A stretch of 64,000 nt of DNA from Musa acuminata AAA Group (lineage: Eukaryota; Streptophyta; Magnoliopsida; Zingiberales; Musaceae): contig NC_088359.1 in assembly GCF_036884655.1 (NCBI RefSeq), forward strand, positions 17,364,501 through 17,428,500, in the 5' to 3' direction. Under the pieces are notes generated by a model. It was not told the DNA's origin and made no database searches. It was given only the letters and a program-made list of their open reading frames with translations. Numbering within the stretch: the first letter of the stretch is position 1; each line of letters begins with the position of its first letter. Shown here piece by piece: positions 55,162 through 64,000 of the stretch. The position numbers and the translations under genes were made by a program.

Positions 55162-56181
55162 TTCATGAGATTTATGAATCACATACTTAAGTCATGCATT
55201 GGAATATTTGTTGTAGTTTATTTTGATGATATATTGGTATACAGCAAGAGTGAAGAGGAGCATACGAGTCATCTGAAAGAGATCTTTCTTATTTTGAGGC
55301 AGCAAAAACTTTATGCTAATCTAAATAAATGTGATTTCTTTACTTCTAGTGTGGTGTTTTTGGGGTATGTTGTTTCAAAAGATGGAATCATGATGGATCA
55401 AAGTAAGGTTAAAGCTATTCTCAATTGGCCAACACCTGCTTCGTTGCATGATGTGAGGAGTTTCCATGGCTTAACTTCATTTTACAGAAGATTTATCAAG
55501 GGTTTTAGCTCTATTGTCGCTCCAATCACTGAATGTTTGAAATGTGATAAATTCAAATGGACTAGTGAGGCTAACGATGCTTTTGAGCTTTTGAAAAGAA
55601 AGGTTACTGAAGCTCCTATCTTAGTTCTACCGAATTTTGACAATGTGTTTGAAGTTGAATGTGATGCATCTAATGTGGGAATTGGTGCTGTTTTGAGTCA
55701 AGACGGAAAGCCCATTGCATTTTTTAGTGAAAAGCTGAATGATACGAGAAAGAAATACTCTACTTATGATAAGGAGTTTTATGCGATTTATCGAGCTTTG
55801 TCTCATTGGAGTCAATATCTTCTTGCCAAGCCATTTGTTCTGTATTCTGATCATGAGGCATTAAAGTTCATTAATCACCAGCACAAGCTAAACAAGATGC
55901 ATGCAGCTTGGGTAGAGTTTTTACAATCTTACAACTTTACAATCAAGCACAAATCTGGTGTTCAAAATGTAGTTGCTGACGCATTGAGCAGAAAGCAATC
56001 TTTATTATCAGCAATGGAAGTCAAAGTGGTTGGATTTGAAACATTCAAAAATCTATATGAGAATGATGTGGATTTTGGCTCGATATGGCAGAATTGTAAA
56101 TCAGGTTCTTTCAATAATTTTTTATCGTTGATGGATTTCTTTTTCGAGCTAATGCTTTATGTGTTCCATCTTGTTCTTTGA
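55162..56181 (+). pseudogene. pol: E RT C-terminal half and RNase H
   Basis: Continues the RT palm: [20 protein letters not shown], then the catalytic [15 protein letters not shown] and [19 protein letters not shown], the connection domain (FHGLTSFYRRFIKGFSSIV) and RNase H (FEVECDASNVGIGAVLSQDG, KKYSTYDKEFYAI, LYSDHEALKFINHQ, NVVADALSRKQ). A frameshift near 56120 ends it before integrase, compared with F. Apart from the LINE insertion and that shift, the polymerase is well preserved. Confidence 0.9.
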
Positions 56182-57380
56182 GACAAGTAATTCTAACTGA
56201 AGCTCATGATGGTGTTTTGGGAGGACATTTCGGTAGGGATAAGACTCTGGCTCTTGTTCAATCAAATTTCTATTGGCCTAAGATGTTCAGAGATGTGGAA
56301 AGACATGTAAAGCAATGTCGAGTATGTCATTTTGCAAAAACAAGAAGTCAAAATTCTGGTTTGTACACTCCATTGCCAGTGCCAAATGCTCCATGGTAGG
56401 ATGTGAGTCTTGATTTTGTTTTGGGACTGCCAAGAACTCAAAGGAACAAGGATTCTATCATGGTTGTTGTTGACAGATTTTAAAAAATGTCTCACTTTGT
56501 TCCATGCAATAAATCAAATGATGCATCTCATATTGCTGATTTATATTTTAAGGAGATTGTTAAATTACATTGTATTCCAAGAACTATGGTGTCTGATCGA
56601 GATTCAAAATTTGTTAGTCATTTTTGGAGAACTCTTTGGAGGAAGCTGGGTACTTCTTTGAATTTCAGCAGCTCGCATCATCCACAAACCGATGGGCAAA
56701 CTGAGGTAACAAATCGAAGCTTGGTAAATTTGCTTAGAAGCTATGTTGGCAAGAATATTAAGCAATGGGATGTCATTCTTCCACAAATTGAGTTTGCCTA
56801 CAATCGTTCTATGCATCATAGTATTGGTAAGAGTCCTTTTGAGGTAGTTTATGGTGCTAATCCTGCTGGTCCTTTGGACTTAATCCCTCATTCTACAACA
56901 AAGCAATTTAGTGGAGATGCTGATGAAAGAGCTAAGCAGATAAAGAAGCTACATGAGGGTGTGAAAGCAACCATTGAGAAACAAAATGAGAGGTACATGG
57001 AAGCTACTAACAAACACAGAAAACTTGTGGAGTTTAATGCAGGTGATTTGGTATGGATTCATCTAAGGAAGGAGAGGTTTCCGCCGGGAAAATTTGGAAA
57101 ACTAAATCCTAAGGCTGATGGTCCATTTAAGGTGCTTAAGAGAATTGGCAAAAATGCTTATGAGATTGAGCTTCCTAATGATTACGGAGTATCCCTAACA
57201 TTTAATGTGTCTGATTTAAGTCCTTTTTATAATCATGATGACGAAACAAACAAGAACTTGAGGACAAGTCTTTTTCAACCAGGGGAGACTGACATGGGAG
57301 TGTCTAATTTGCTACAATCTGCTCATATGGACCATACTGATAATTTGATACTTTTTTCAGCCAACAATATTGCTACATAA
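56182..57380 (+). pseudogene. pol: E integrase, two premature stops
   Basis: H2C2 zinc region (EAHDGVLGGHFGRDK, then VKQCRVCHFAKTR), then TAG at 56397-56399 in place of a tryptophan, and TAA near 56479. The core follows (MVSDRDSKFVSHFW, HHPQTDGQTEVTNRS, IEFAYNRSMHHSIGKSPFEV) with two of the three catalytic acids visible after the stops. The C-terminal GPY/F-like module reads LVWIHLRKERFPPGKFG, ADGPFKVLKRIGKNAYEIEL. The frame runs over the polypurine tract and about 30 codons into the 3' LTR. No chromodomain is seen. Confidence 0.9.
57281..57289 (+). promoter_or_regulatory. E polypurine tract
   Basis: AGGGGAGAC directly before the LTR, embedded in the pol reading frame. Confidence 0.78.
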
Positions 57381-57804
57381 TCTTCAACTCAGCCTACTCA
57401 GATAAGACAGCTCATCAGCATATTCCCTGCACAAAGGAATACATTAGTGGAGTTGGTTGGCAATTGTAAAGCTGTATCATGGTGCTTTTCTTCATGGCTA
57501 AGGAATACATTAATGGAGTTGGTTGGCAGCTGTAAAGTACTTAATTTCGAAATTTCCTATGCATGAAGGGTTGTTTCATGCACTAGTATTTATTTTGAGA
57601 TTTAGGGCTTAGAAAGTTTTTAGAAAACTGAGGATATTGGCAGAAGCTCTCTTGGAGTGCTCTTTTGAACTCTGTATCTCTTGGATGCGTCCTTGAGTGG
57701 TGAGTCTTTCGCTTTCAGTTATGTATCCTCATTTATTATCATTAGGGTGGTGATCTTCTGTATCCCTTTTGATTTTTAAACTTGGTGGTGAGCTATATAT
57801 CGTT
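57290..57804 (+). repeat. E 3' LTR, truncated (515 bp)
   Basis: Homologous to 46263-46894 but stops after CTATATATCGTT, where the LTR of F begins on the opposite strand. Confidence 0.9.
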
Positions 57805-58463
57805 TGATACCGGGGAGGAAAAAATGCAGAATGGATGTCGATAAAAAACCGATATAACAGTTGTTCAGATAGAAAATGTCACAAAAGGCAAGGAATGCAC
57901 TTTTGAAGAAACTTCGATAAAATGATATATAGCTCACCACCAAGTTTAAAAATCAAAAGGGATACAGAAGATCACCACCCTAATGATAATAAACAAGGAT
58001 ACAGAACTGAAAGCGAAAGACTCACCACTCAAGGACGCATCCAAGAGATACAGAGTTCAAAAGAGCACTCCAAGAGAGCTTCTGCCAATATCCTCAGTTT
58101 TCTAAAAAAAAATCCTTTCTAAGTCCTAAACACCAAAATAAATACTAGTGCATGAAACAACCCTTCATGCATAGGGAATTTCGAAATTAAGTGTTTACAG
58201 CTTCTAACCAACTATTTTAATGCACTCATTGGTAATGAAGAAATGTTCACAGCTGCCAACCAGCTCCTTTAATGCATTCCTTTGTCTTGAAGAAAAGCAC
58301 CTTGAAACAGCTTTAACTTTGTGCAGAGAATATGCTGATGAGCTGTCATTTTTTAGTGTGCTGAGATAAAGATTATGAGGCATCATTATTGACTGAAAAA
58401 GATACTAGATCATAATCAAGGCTCATATAATCAGATTGTAGTAAATTAGACACTCCCGTGTCA
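57805..58463 (-). repeat. F 3' LTR (659 bp), apparently chimeric
   Basis: TGATACCGGG to CCCGTGTCA. The part 57805 to about 58100 resembles the E LTR more than the F 5' LTR; the part from about 58110 to 58463 is nearly identical to the F 5' LTR. Confidence 0.88.
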
Positions 58464-60163
58464 ATCTCCCCCGGTTGAATGAGACTTGTCCTCAAGTCTT
58501 CGTTTGATTCATCAACATGATTATAAAAAGGACTCAAATCAGCCACATTAAATGTTGGGGATACTCCGTAATCTTCAGGTAGCTCTATCTCATAAGCATT
58601 TCTGCCAATTCTATTAAGCACCTTGAATGGACCATCAGCCTTTGGTTTCAATTTTCCAAATTTGCCCGGTGGAAACCTCTCCTTCCTTAGATGAATCCAG
58701 ACCAAATCACCTGCATTAAACTCCACATGTTTTCTGTGTTTGTTGGCAGCATGCATGTACCTCTCATTTTGCTTCTCAATGGTTGCTTTCACACCCTCAT
58801 GCAGCTTCTTTATCTGCTTAGCTCTTTCATCAGCATCTCCACTAAATTGCTTTGTTATAGAGTGAGGGATTAAGTTCAAAGGACCAGCAGGATTAGCACC
58901 ATAAACTACCTCAAAAGAACTCTTACCAATACTATGATGCATAGAACGATTGTAAGCAAACTCAATTTGTGGAAGAATGACATCCCATTGCTTAATATTC
59001 TTGCCAACATAGCTTCTAAGTAAATTTCCCAAGCTTCGGTTTGTTACCTCAGTTTGCCCATCGGTTTGTGGATGATGCGATCTACTGAAATTCAAAGAAG
59101 TACCCAGCTTCCTCCAAAGAGTTATCCAAAAATGACTAACAAATTTTGAATCTCGATCAGACACCATAATTCTTGGAATACCATGCAATTTAACAATCTC
59201 CTTAAAATATAAATCAGCAATATGAGATGCATCATTTGATTTATTGCATGGAACAAAGTGAGACATTTTTGAAAATCTATCAACAACAACCATGATAGAA
59301 TCCTTGTTCCTTTGAGTTTTTGGCAGTCCCAAAACGAAATCAAGACTCACATCCTCCCATGGAGCATTTGTCACTGGCAATGGAGTGTACAACCCAGAAT
59401 TTTGACTTCTTATTTTTGCCAAATGACATAATCGGCATTGCTTCACATGTCTATCCACATCTCTGAACATTTTAGGCCAGTAGAAATTTGATTGAACAAT
59501 AGCTAGAGTCTTGTCCCTACCGAAATGTCCTCCCAAAACACCACCATGAGCTTCAGCTGGAATTACTTGTCTCAAAGAACAAGTTGGAACACATAAAGCA
59601 TTAGCTCGAAAAAGAAAACCATCAAAGATCGAAAATTGTTGAAAGGAACCTGATTTGCAATTCTGCCATATCGAGCCAAAATCCACATCATTCTCATATA
59701 GATCTTTGAATGTTTCAAATCCAACCACTTTGACTTCCATTGCTGATAATAAAGAATGCTTTCTGCTCAATGCGTCAGCAACTACATTTTGAACACCAGA
59801 TTTGTGCTTGATTGTAAAGTTGTAAGATTGTAAGAACTCCACCCAAGCTGCATGCCTTTTGTTTAGCTTGTGCTGATGATTAATGAACTTTAATGCCTCG
59901 TGATCAGAATATAGAACAAATGGCTTGGCGAGAAGATATTGACTCCAATGAGACAAAGCTCGATAAATCGCATAAAACTCCTTATCATAAGTAGAGTATT
60001 TCTTTCTTGTATCATTCAGCTTTTCACTAAAAAATGCAATGGGCCTTCCGTCTTGACTCAAAACAGCACCAATTCCCACATTAGATGCATCACATTCAAC
60101 TTCAAACACATTATCAAAATTTGGTAGAACTAAGATAGGAGCCTCAGTAACCTTTCTTTTCAA
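58373..60163 (-). CDS. pol: F RNase H and integrase
   Basis: Open frame of 596 residues on the minus strand. RNase H: FEVECDASNVGIGAVLSQDG with aspartate at residue 25, KKYSTYDKEFYAI, LYSDHEALKFINHQ and NVVADALSRKH. The integrase zinc region (EAHGGVLGGHFGRDK, VKQCRLCHLAK) is followed by the full catalytic triad (VSLDFVLGLP, VSDRDSKFVSHFW, QTDGQTEVTNRS) and the C-terminal module (LVWIHLRKERFPPGKFG, ADGPFKVLNRIGRNAYEIEL). The last 30 or so codons lie in the 3' LTR. It has no start of its own and would be a Pol domain; upstream lesions prevent normal expression. It is the most complete integrase in the window. Confidence 0.87.
   Translation of the reverse strand: MKRKVTEAPILVLPNFDNVFEVECDASNVGIGAVLSQDGRPIAFFSEKLNDTRKKYSTYDKEFYAIYRALSHWSQYLLAKPFVLYSDHEALKFINHQHKLNKRHAAWVEFLQSYNFTIKHKSGVQNVVADALSRKHSLLSAMEVKVVGFETFKDLYENDVDFGSIWQNCKSGSFQQFSIFDGFLFRANALCVPTCSLRQVIPAEAHGGVLGGHFGRDKTLAIVQSNFYWPKMFRDVDRHVKQCRLCHLAKIRSQNSGLYTPLPVTNAPWEDVSLDFVLGLPKTQRNKDSIMVVVDRFSKMSHFVPCNKSNDASHIADLYFKEIVKLHGIPRIMVSDRDSKFVSHFWITLWRKLGTSLNFSRSHHPQTDGQTEVTNRSLGNLLRSYVGKNIKQWDVILPQIEFAYNRSMHHSIGKSSFEVVYGANPAGPLNLIPHSITKQFSGDADERAKQIKKLHEGVKATIEKQNERYMHAANKHRKHVEFNAGDLVWIHLRKERFPPGKFGKLKPKADGPFKVLNRIGRNAYEIELPEDYGVSPTFNVADLSPFYNHVDESNEDLRTSLIQPGEIDTGVSNLLQSDYMSLDYDLVSFSVNNDAS
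58464..58474 (-). promoter_or_regulatory. F polypurine tract
   Basis: Minus strand CCGGGGGAGAT next to the LTR, within the pol frame. Confidence 0.8.
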
Positions 60164-61107
60164 AAGCTCAAAAGCATCAATAGAGCGACAATAGAGCTGA
60201 AACTCTTGATGAATCTTCTATAAAAAGATGTTAAGCCATGGAAACTCCTCACATCATGTAATGAAGCAGGTGTTGGCCAATTGAGAATAGCTTCCACCTT
60301 ACTTTGATCCATCATGATTCCATCTTTTTAAACAACATACCCCAAAAACACCACACTAGAAGTAAAGAAATCACATTTGTTTAGATTAGCATAATGTTTT
60401 TGCTGCCTCAAAATAAGAAAGATTTCTTTCAGATGACTCATATGCTCCTCTTCACTCTTGCTGTACACCAATATATCGTCAAAATAAACAACAACAAATA
60501 TTCCAATGAATGGCTTAAGTATGTGATTCATAAATCTCATGAATGTGCTAGGAGCATTAGATAGTCCAAATGGCATAACCAACCATTCATATAAGCCTTC
60601 TCTAGTTTTAAACGCTGTTTTTCACTCATCTCCGGGCCTCATTCTTATTTGGTGATAGCCACTCCTCAAATCAATTTTTGAGAAAATACAAGCACCACAC
60701 AATTAATCAAGTAAGTCATCTAACCTTGGAATAGGAAAGCGATAGTCCACTGTGATTTTGTTGATGGTGCGACTGTCCACGCACATTCTCCAAGAACCAT
60801 CTTTCTTAGGCACCAACAAGGCTGGAACTGCACAGGGACTCATGCTCTCCCGAATTAACCCCTTTTTCACTAATTCATCAACTTGCCTTTGAAGTTCTTC
60901 ATGTTCTTTAGGACTCATTCTGTACGCAGCCTTATTAGGTAGAACAGCCCCCGGAATAAGATCAATGTGATGTTGAATGTCTCTCAAAGGTGGAAGGCCA
61001 TGTGGAATCTCTTCCGGTATAACATCTTGAAATTCTTCTAGGATTGGTTGCATGATTTTCGGTGTCTCCTTATGTTGTTCGTTCTCCTCTACTACCATTA
61101 GGGCCAA
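60164..61107 (-). pseudogene. pol: F reverse transcriptase, several stops
   Basis: All RT blocks are present: [57 protein letters not shown], the catalytic [15 protein letters not shown] and [15 protein letters not shown]. Stops replace a glutamine at about 60703, a tryptophan near 60620 and a serine near 60328. A frameshift near 60190 separates RT from RNase H. The uninterrupted join STFMRF shows what the LINE split in E. Confidence 0.87.
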
Positions 61108-61119
61108 AACATGACCGCC

Positions 61120-62730
61120 CTAGTCCAATTCATATCTGCATTCTCTATAAGAAATAAAAGCACTAACTTCCTTCTTTGGCGCACTGATTTCGGAAGGTTG
61201 TAATGGAGCTAAGATAATCTTCTTTTCATTCACTTTAAAAGAATAAGTATGTTTATAACCATCATACAACACTCTTCTATCATAATGCCAAGGTCTTCCC
61301 AATAGTAAATGACAAGCATCCATAGGGGCAACATCACACCACACTTTATCTTTATAATACTTGCCAATAGAAAATGAAACTAAACATCTTTTAGTTACCT
61401 TGATGTCATTTCCTTTTTGCAACCAACATAATTGGTATGGATGTGGATGAGGGATCGTATCCAACTTCAGCTTCTGCACCATCTCCAAAGAAACCACGTT
61501 CTCAAAACTGCCACTGTTGATGATCACCAAGCTTACCTTGCCAAGAGAAGTGCATTTAGTGTGAAACACATTTTTTCTCACCCAACTTTCATTGTCGGCC
61601 ACATATAACACTTGTAAACTACGTTGCAATACAATAGACAAACCATGATCAGCATAAGTAATCTCTTCCTCATCATCATCGTATTTTGGTTCGTTGTCAG
61701 TTTCATCTTCTCCTCCATCACTATGATCTTCAACCAAAGTTACAATCCTCCTATTTGGACAATCTGATGCGATATGCCCAAAACCATGACATTTGAAGCA
61801 TTTTCGGCCACTTGGGGTAGAAGAATTAGGTGTTTTTTTGCTGCCAGCAGATTCTTCACCCTTTTCTTGCACCTTCGATATCACCTTGCTTTGGACAGTA
61901 GGCTTGGAACTTCCTCCTTTTGTGTAGCCTTCTTTTGAGCTATACCGAAAACTCTTTTCAAACTTCTGTTGCTTTTCAACTTTTAATGCCAGCTTGCTTA
62001 CATCATTTAAAGACCAATATGGCTGTAGCTGAACAACTTTAGCAATCTCATACTTCAGACCTCCCAAGTATCTTGCAATTGTTTGCTCTTCCGGTTCCAC
62101 AAGCTCTCCTTTTAACATCAAATTATCAAATTCTGCCGTGTACTCCTCCACACTAAGATCTTTTTGCTTGAAATTATGTATTTTGAGAAAGATCTCTTGT
62201 CTATAATTATGAGGTAAATATTTTCTCTTTAGCTCCCTTTTCATTTTCTCCCATGTAACGATCTTACTCTTCCCCTCACGTTCTCTTTGTTTCTTCAGAT
62301 TTTCCCACCAAAAAGATGCATTCCGCTTGAGTTTGAGTGCCACAAGTTTGACCTTCTTTTGTTCTGGTGGTTCATGAAAATCGAAGATTCTTTCTACTGT
62401 ATTAAGCCAATCGATAAAGTCATCAACATTTATTTTGCCTTCAAATTCTGGAATATCAAATCTGGGGTTATATTTATTCTGCCACTCGTCTTGGACTTCA
62501 TTTCTTCTCCGACATCTTCTCGACTCCCTTGGAAGAAGTGTATCATCATCAGAAGTAAACTCTCGAGCTTCATTTTCATATTTGTTATGTCTACTCTGAA
62601 GTTCATCGATTATCTCATTTTTTTCTTGTAGGCTACGCAGCAATTTTCGTAGCTGCAGCCTCAACGAGTAAGCGTCATCTTCGTGATCGCTACCTTCACC
62701 AACTACATCTTTTCCATTCCGCCTTGCCAT
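61120..62730 (-). pseudogene. gag: F gag and protease
   Basis: 536 residues from ATG 62730, closely related to E: coiled N-terminus, gag core ([20 protein letters not shown]), CCHC knuckle [14 protein letters not shown]. The protease site reads INSGSFENV; the catalytic aspartate has become asparagine. TAG at 61120-61122 replaces a lysine of the E frame, so gag-protease is cut from RT. Gag itself appears complete. Confidence 0.87.
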
Positions 62731-62745
62731 GATCTCTAGCCTTTA

Positions 62746-62757
62746 GCTCTGATACCA
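62746..62757 (-). promoter_or_regulatory. F primer binding site
   Basis: Minus strand TGGTATCAGAGC, three bases inside the LTR and 15 nt before the gag ATG. Confidence 0.92.
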
Positions 62758-62760
62758 AAC

Positions 62761-63415
62761 TGATACCGGGGAGGGTAAAAATGCAGAATGGATTTCGAAA
62801 GAATACCAATAGAACAGTTGTACAGATAGAAAATATCACAGAAGGCAATGAACGAACTCTTGAAGAAACTTCGGTAAACCGAAATATAGCTCACCACCAA
62901 GTTTAAAATCGCAATGGGATACAGAAAGTTCACCACCCAACGGAAATTAAACGAGGATACAGAACTAGAAAATAAAAGACTCACCACTCAAGGACGCATC
63001 CAAGAGATACAGAGTTTAAGGGGTTCTCTAAGAGCTTCTGCCCAGATATCATCAGTTTCTAAAGTCCTTTCTAAGTCCTAAACACCAAAATAAATACTAG
63101 TGCATGAAACAACCCTTCATGCATAGGGAATTTCGAAATTAAGTGTTTACAGCTTCTAACCAACTATTTTAATGCACTCATTGGTAATGAAGAAATGTTC
63201 ACAGCTGCCAACCAACTCCTTTAATGCATTCCTTTGTCTTGAAGAAAAGCACCTTGAAATAGCTTTAACTTTGTGCAGAGAATATGCTGATGAGCTGTCA
63301 TTTTTTAGTGTGCTGAGATAAAGATTATGAGGCATCATTATTGACTGAAAAAGATACTAGATCATAATCAAGGCTCATATAATCAGATTGTAGTAAATTA
63401 GACACTCCCGTGTCA
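62761..63415 (-). repeat. F 5' LTR (655 bp)
   Basis: TGATACCGGG to CCCGTGTCA. It abuts family A RNase H sequence at 63416. Confidence 0.92.
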
Positions 63416-64000
63416 TCGGGGGAAGATATCTTCTGCTCCAAGAGATATTTTAGGCTTTTATGGTCGGTCTTGAATTGAAAGTATCGCCTGATCAAGTACA
63501 ATCTCCACCTCGTTGCTGCGCGCACAATGGCGAGCATCTCCTTATCATATGTTGACATATTTTGATCGGAGAGAGATAATGCCTTGCTAGTGTATGCGAG
63601 TGGTTGACCATCTTGCATGAGAATGGCTCCAATTCTGACTCCAGATGTGTCGGCCTCAATAATGAAGGGTCGGTTGAAATCTGGTAGTGTTAGCACCGGC
63701 GTCGTCGTCATGGCTGCCTTAAGTTTGTCGAAGGCAGCGGAGGCTTTGTCCAACCATTGGAAGACATTTTTTTCTAGTAAGGAAGTAAGTGGTGCACTGA
63801 TCTTTCCATAGTTTTTCACGAACTTGCGGTAGTAGCCTGTTAAACCCAGAAAGCCATGTAGCAATTTTATGTTTCTCGAGGTCGGCCAGTTTTGCATTGC
63901 TCCAATTTTGAAGGGGTCCACTACCACACCTTCCTCTGATATGATATGCCCAAGATATTCCACCTTTTGTTGAAGAAAGCAAAAATTCGTGGTTGTTGTG
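63416..64000 (-). pseudogene. pol: A5: family A RNase H and RT end, cut by F and by the window
   Basis: Minus-strand [80 protein letters not shown]. The RNase H ends at 63416, where F begins. The right end (63975-64000) already includes the family-wide RT deletion junction. It is closest to A3 and A4. A 212-residue frame running from here into the F LTR is a chance fusion. Confidence 0.88.

Larger units (their letters stand above)
46263..57804 (+). mobile_element. E: Ty3/gypsy element interrupted by a LINE
   Basis: LTRs 46263-46894 (632 bp) and 57290-57804 (truncated). Order gag, protease, RT, RNase H, integrase identifies Ty3/gypsy. About 5.5 kb without the LINE. The pol frame runs into the 3' LTR and I see no chromodomain. 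It is the same family as F. The 3' LTR lacks its last roughly 118 bp, so a target duplication cannot be tested. Confidence 0.93.
57805..63415 (-). mobile_element. F: Ty3/gypsy element of the E family
   Basis: 5611 bp with both LTRs (659 and 655 bp), primer site, gag, protease, RT with the catalytic box, RNase H, integrase and polypurine tract. Premature stops break gag-pol, but the RNase H-integrase part is open. It lies tail to tail with E. The flanks TCGTT and TCGGG are not a target duplication. Confidence 0.92.

Noticed and set aside
63325..63963. Single frame fusing RNase H to an integrase-like tail
   Set aside because: It crosses the A5/F junction and its end is the LTR-encoded tail of F read by chance in frame.

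Overview
This window is plant nuclear DNA made almost entirely of transposable elements. I found no host gene, tRNA, rRNA or CRISPR array. The evidence is nested LTR retrotransposons with initiator-Met-tRNA primer sites (TGGTATCAGAGC type), a plant L1-type LINE, Maximus/SIRE-like Ty1/copia features and AT-rich non-coding DNA. The style of the families suggests a monocot, perhaps a banana relative (Musa/Ensete), but I cannot prove that from sequence alone.

Layout. Family A is a Ty3/gypsy chromovirus-like element with 438 or 482 bp LTRs. It is present as A1 (1-4973, minus), A2 (6664-25938, minus, split by two insertions), B (18755-24140, plus, inside A2), A3 (35444-46075, plus), A4 (40450-45676, minus, inside the 3' LTR of A3) and A5 (63416-64000, minus, runs off the window). 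Family C (8273-18260, minus, inside A2) has two nearly identical 4.17 kb LTRs around a 1.64 kb wreck of gypsy gag-pol. A further piece of a C-like LTR lies at 4974-5978. Family D is Maximus/SIRE-like copia: D1 is a plus-strand 5' stump (25939-26660) and D2 is minus (26661-46094, split by A3 and A4). D2 has gag and a downstream 368-residue extra ORF but no pol. Family E/F is a second Ty3/gypsy lineage: E (46263-57804, plus) carries a 6 kb LINE (49112-55156) in its reverse transcriptase, and F (57805-63415, minus) lies tail to tail with E.

Order of events. Five-base target duplications date several insertions relative to one another: C in A2 (AGGTT), B in A2 (TATAT), A3 in the D2 5' LTR (CAAAA) and A4 in the A3 3' LTR (CATTC). 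The LINE in E has AGCACC. D2, E and F lack matching flanks, so those junctions were remodelled.

How the parts work together. Most of these elements cannot copy themselves. All six family A copies carry the same deletion junction in reverse transcriptase, which removes the YxDD-bearing region. The four copies that reach far enough (A1, B, A3, A4) also lack most of the integrase core, yet gag, protease, RNase H and a chromodomain tail persist and B and A4 are young insertions. C has almost no coding content but its LTRs are nearly identical. D2 keeps structural gag plus an unrelated extra protein. The best candidate for something under-described is therefore a community of non-autonomous retrotransposons mobilised in trans, with repeat-rich LTRs (44 bp hairpin units in A, 62 bp palindromic units next to the TATA box in D, a 1.4 kb homopurine tract in C) that may carry the cis signals.
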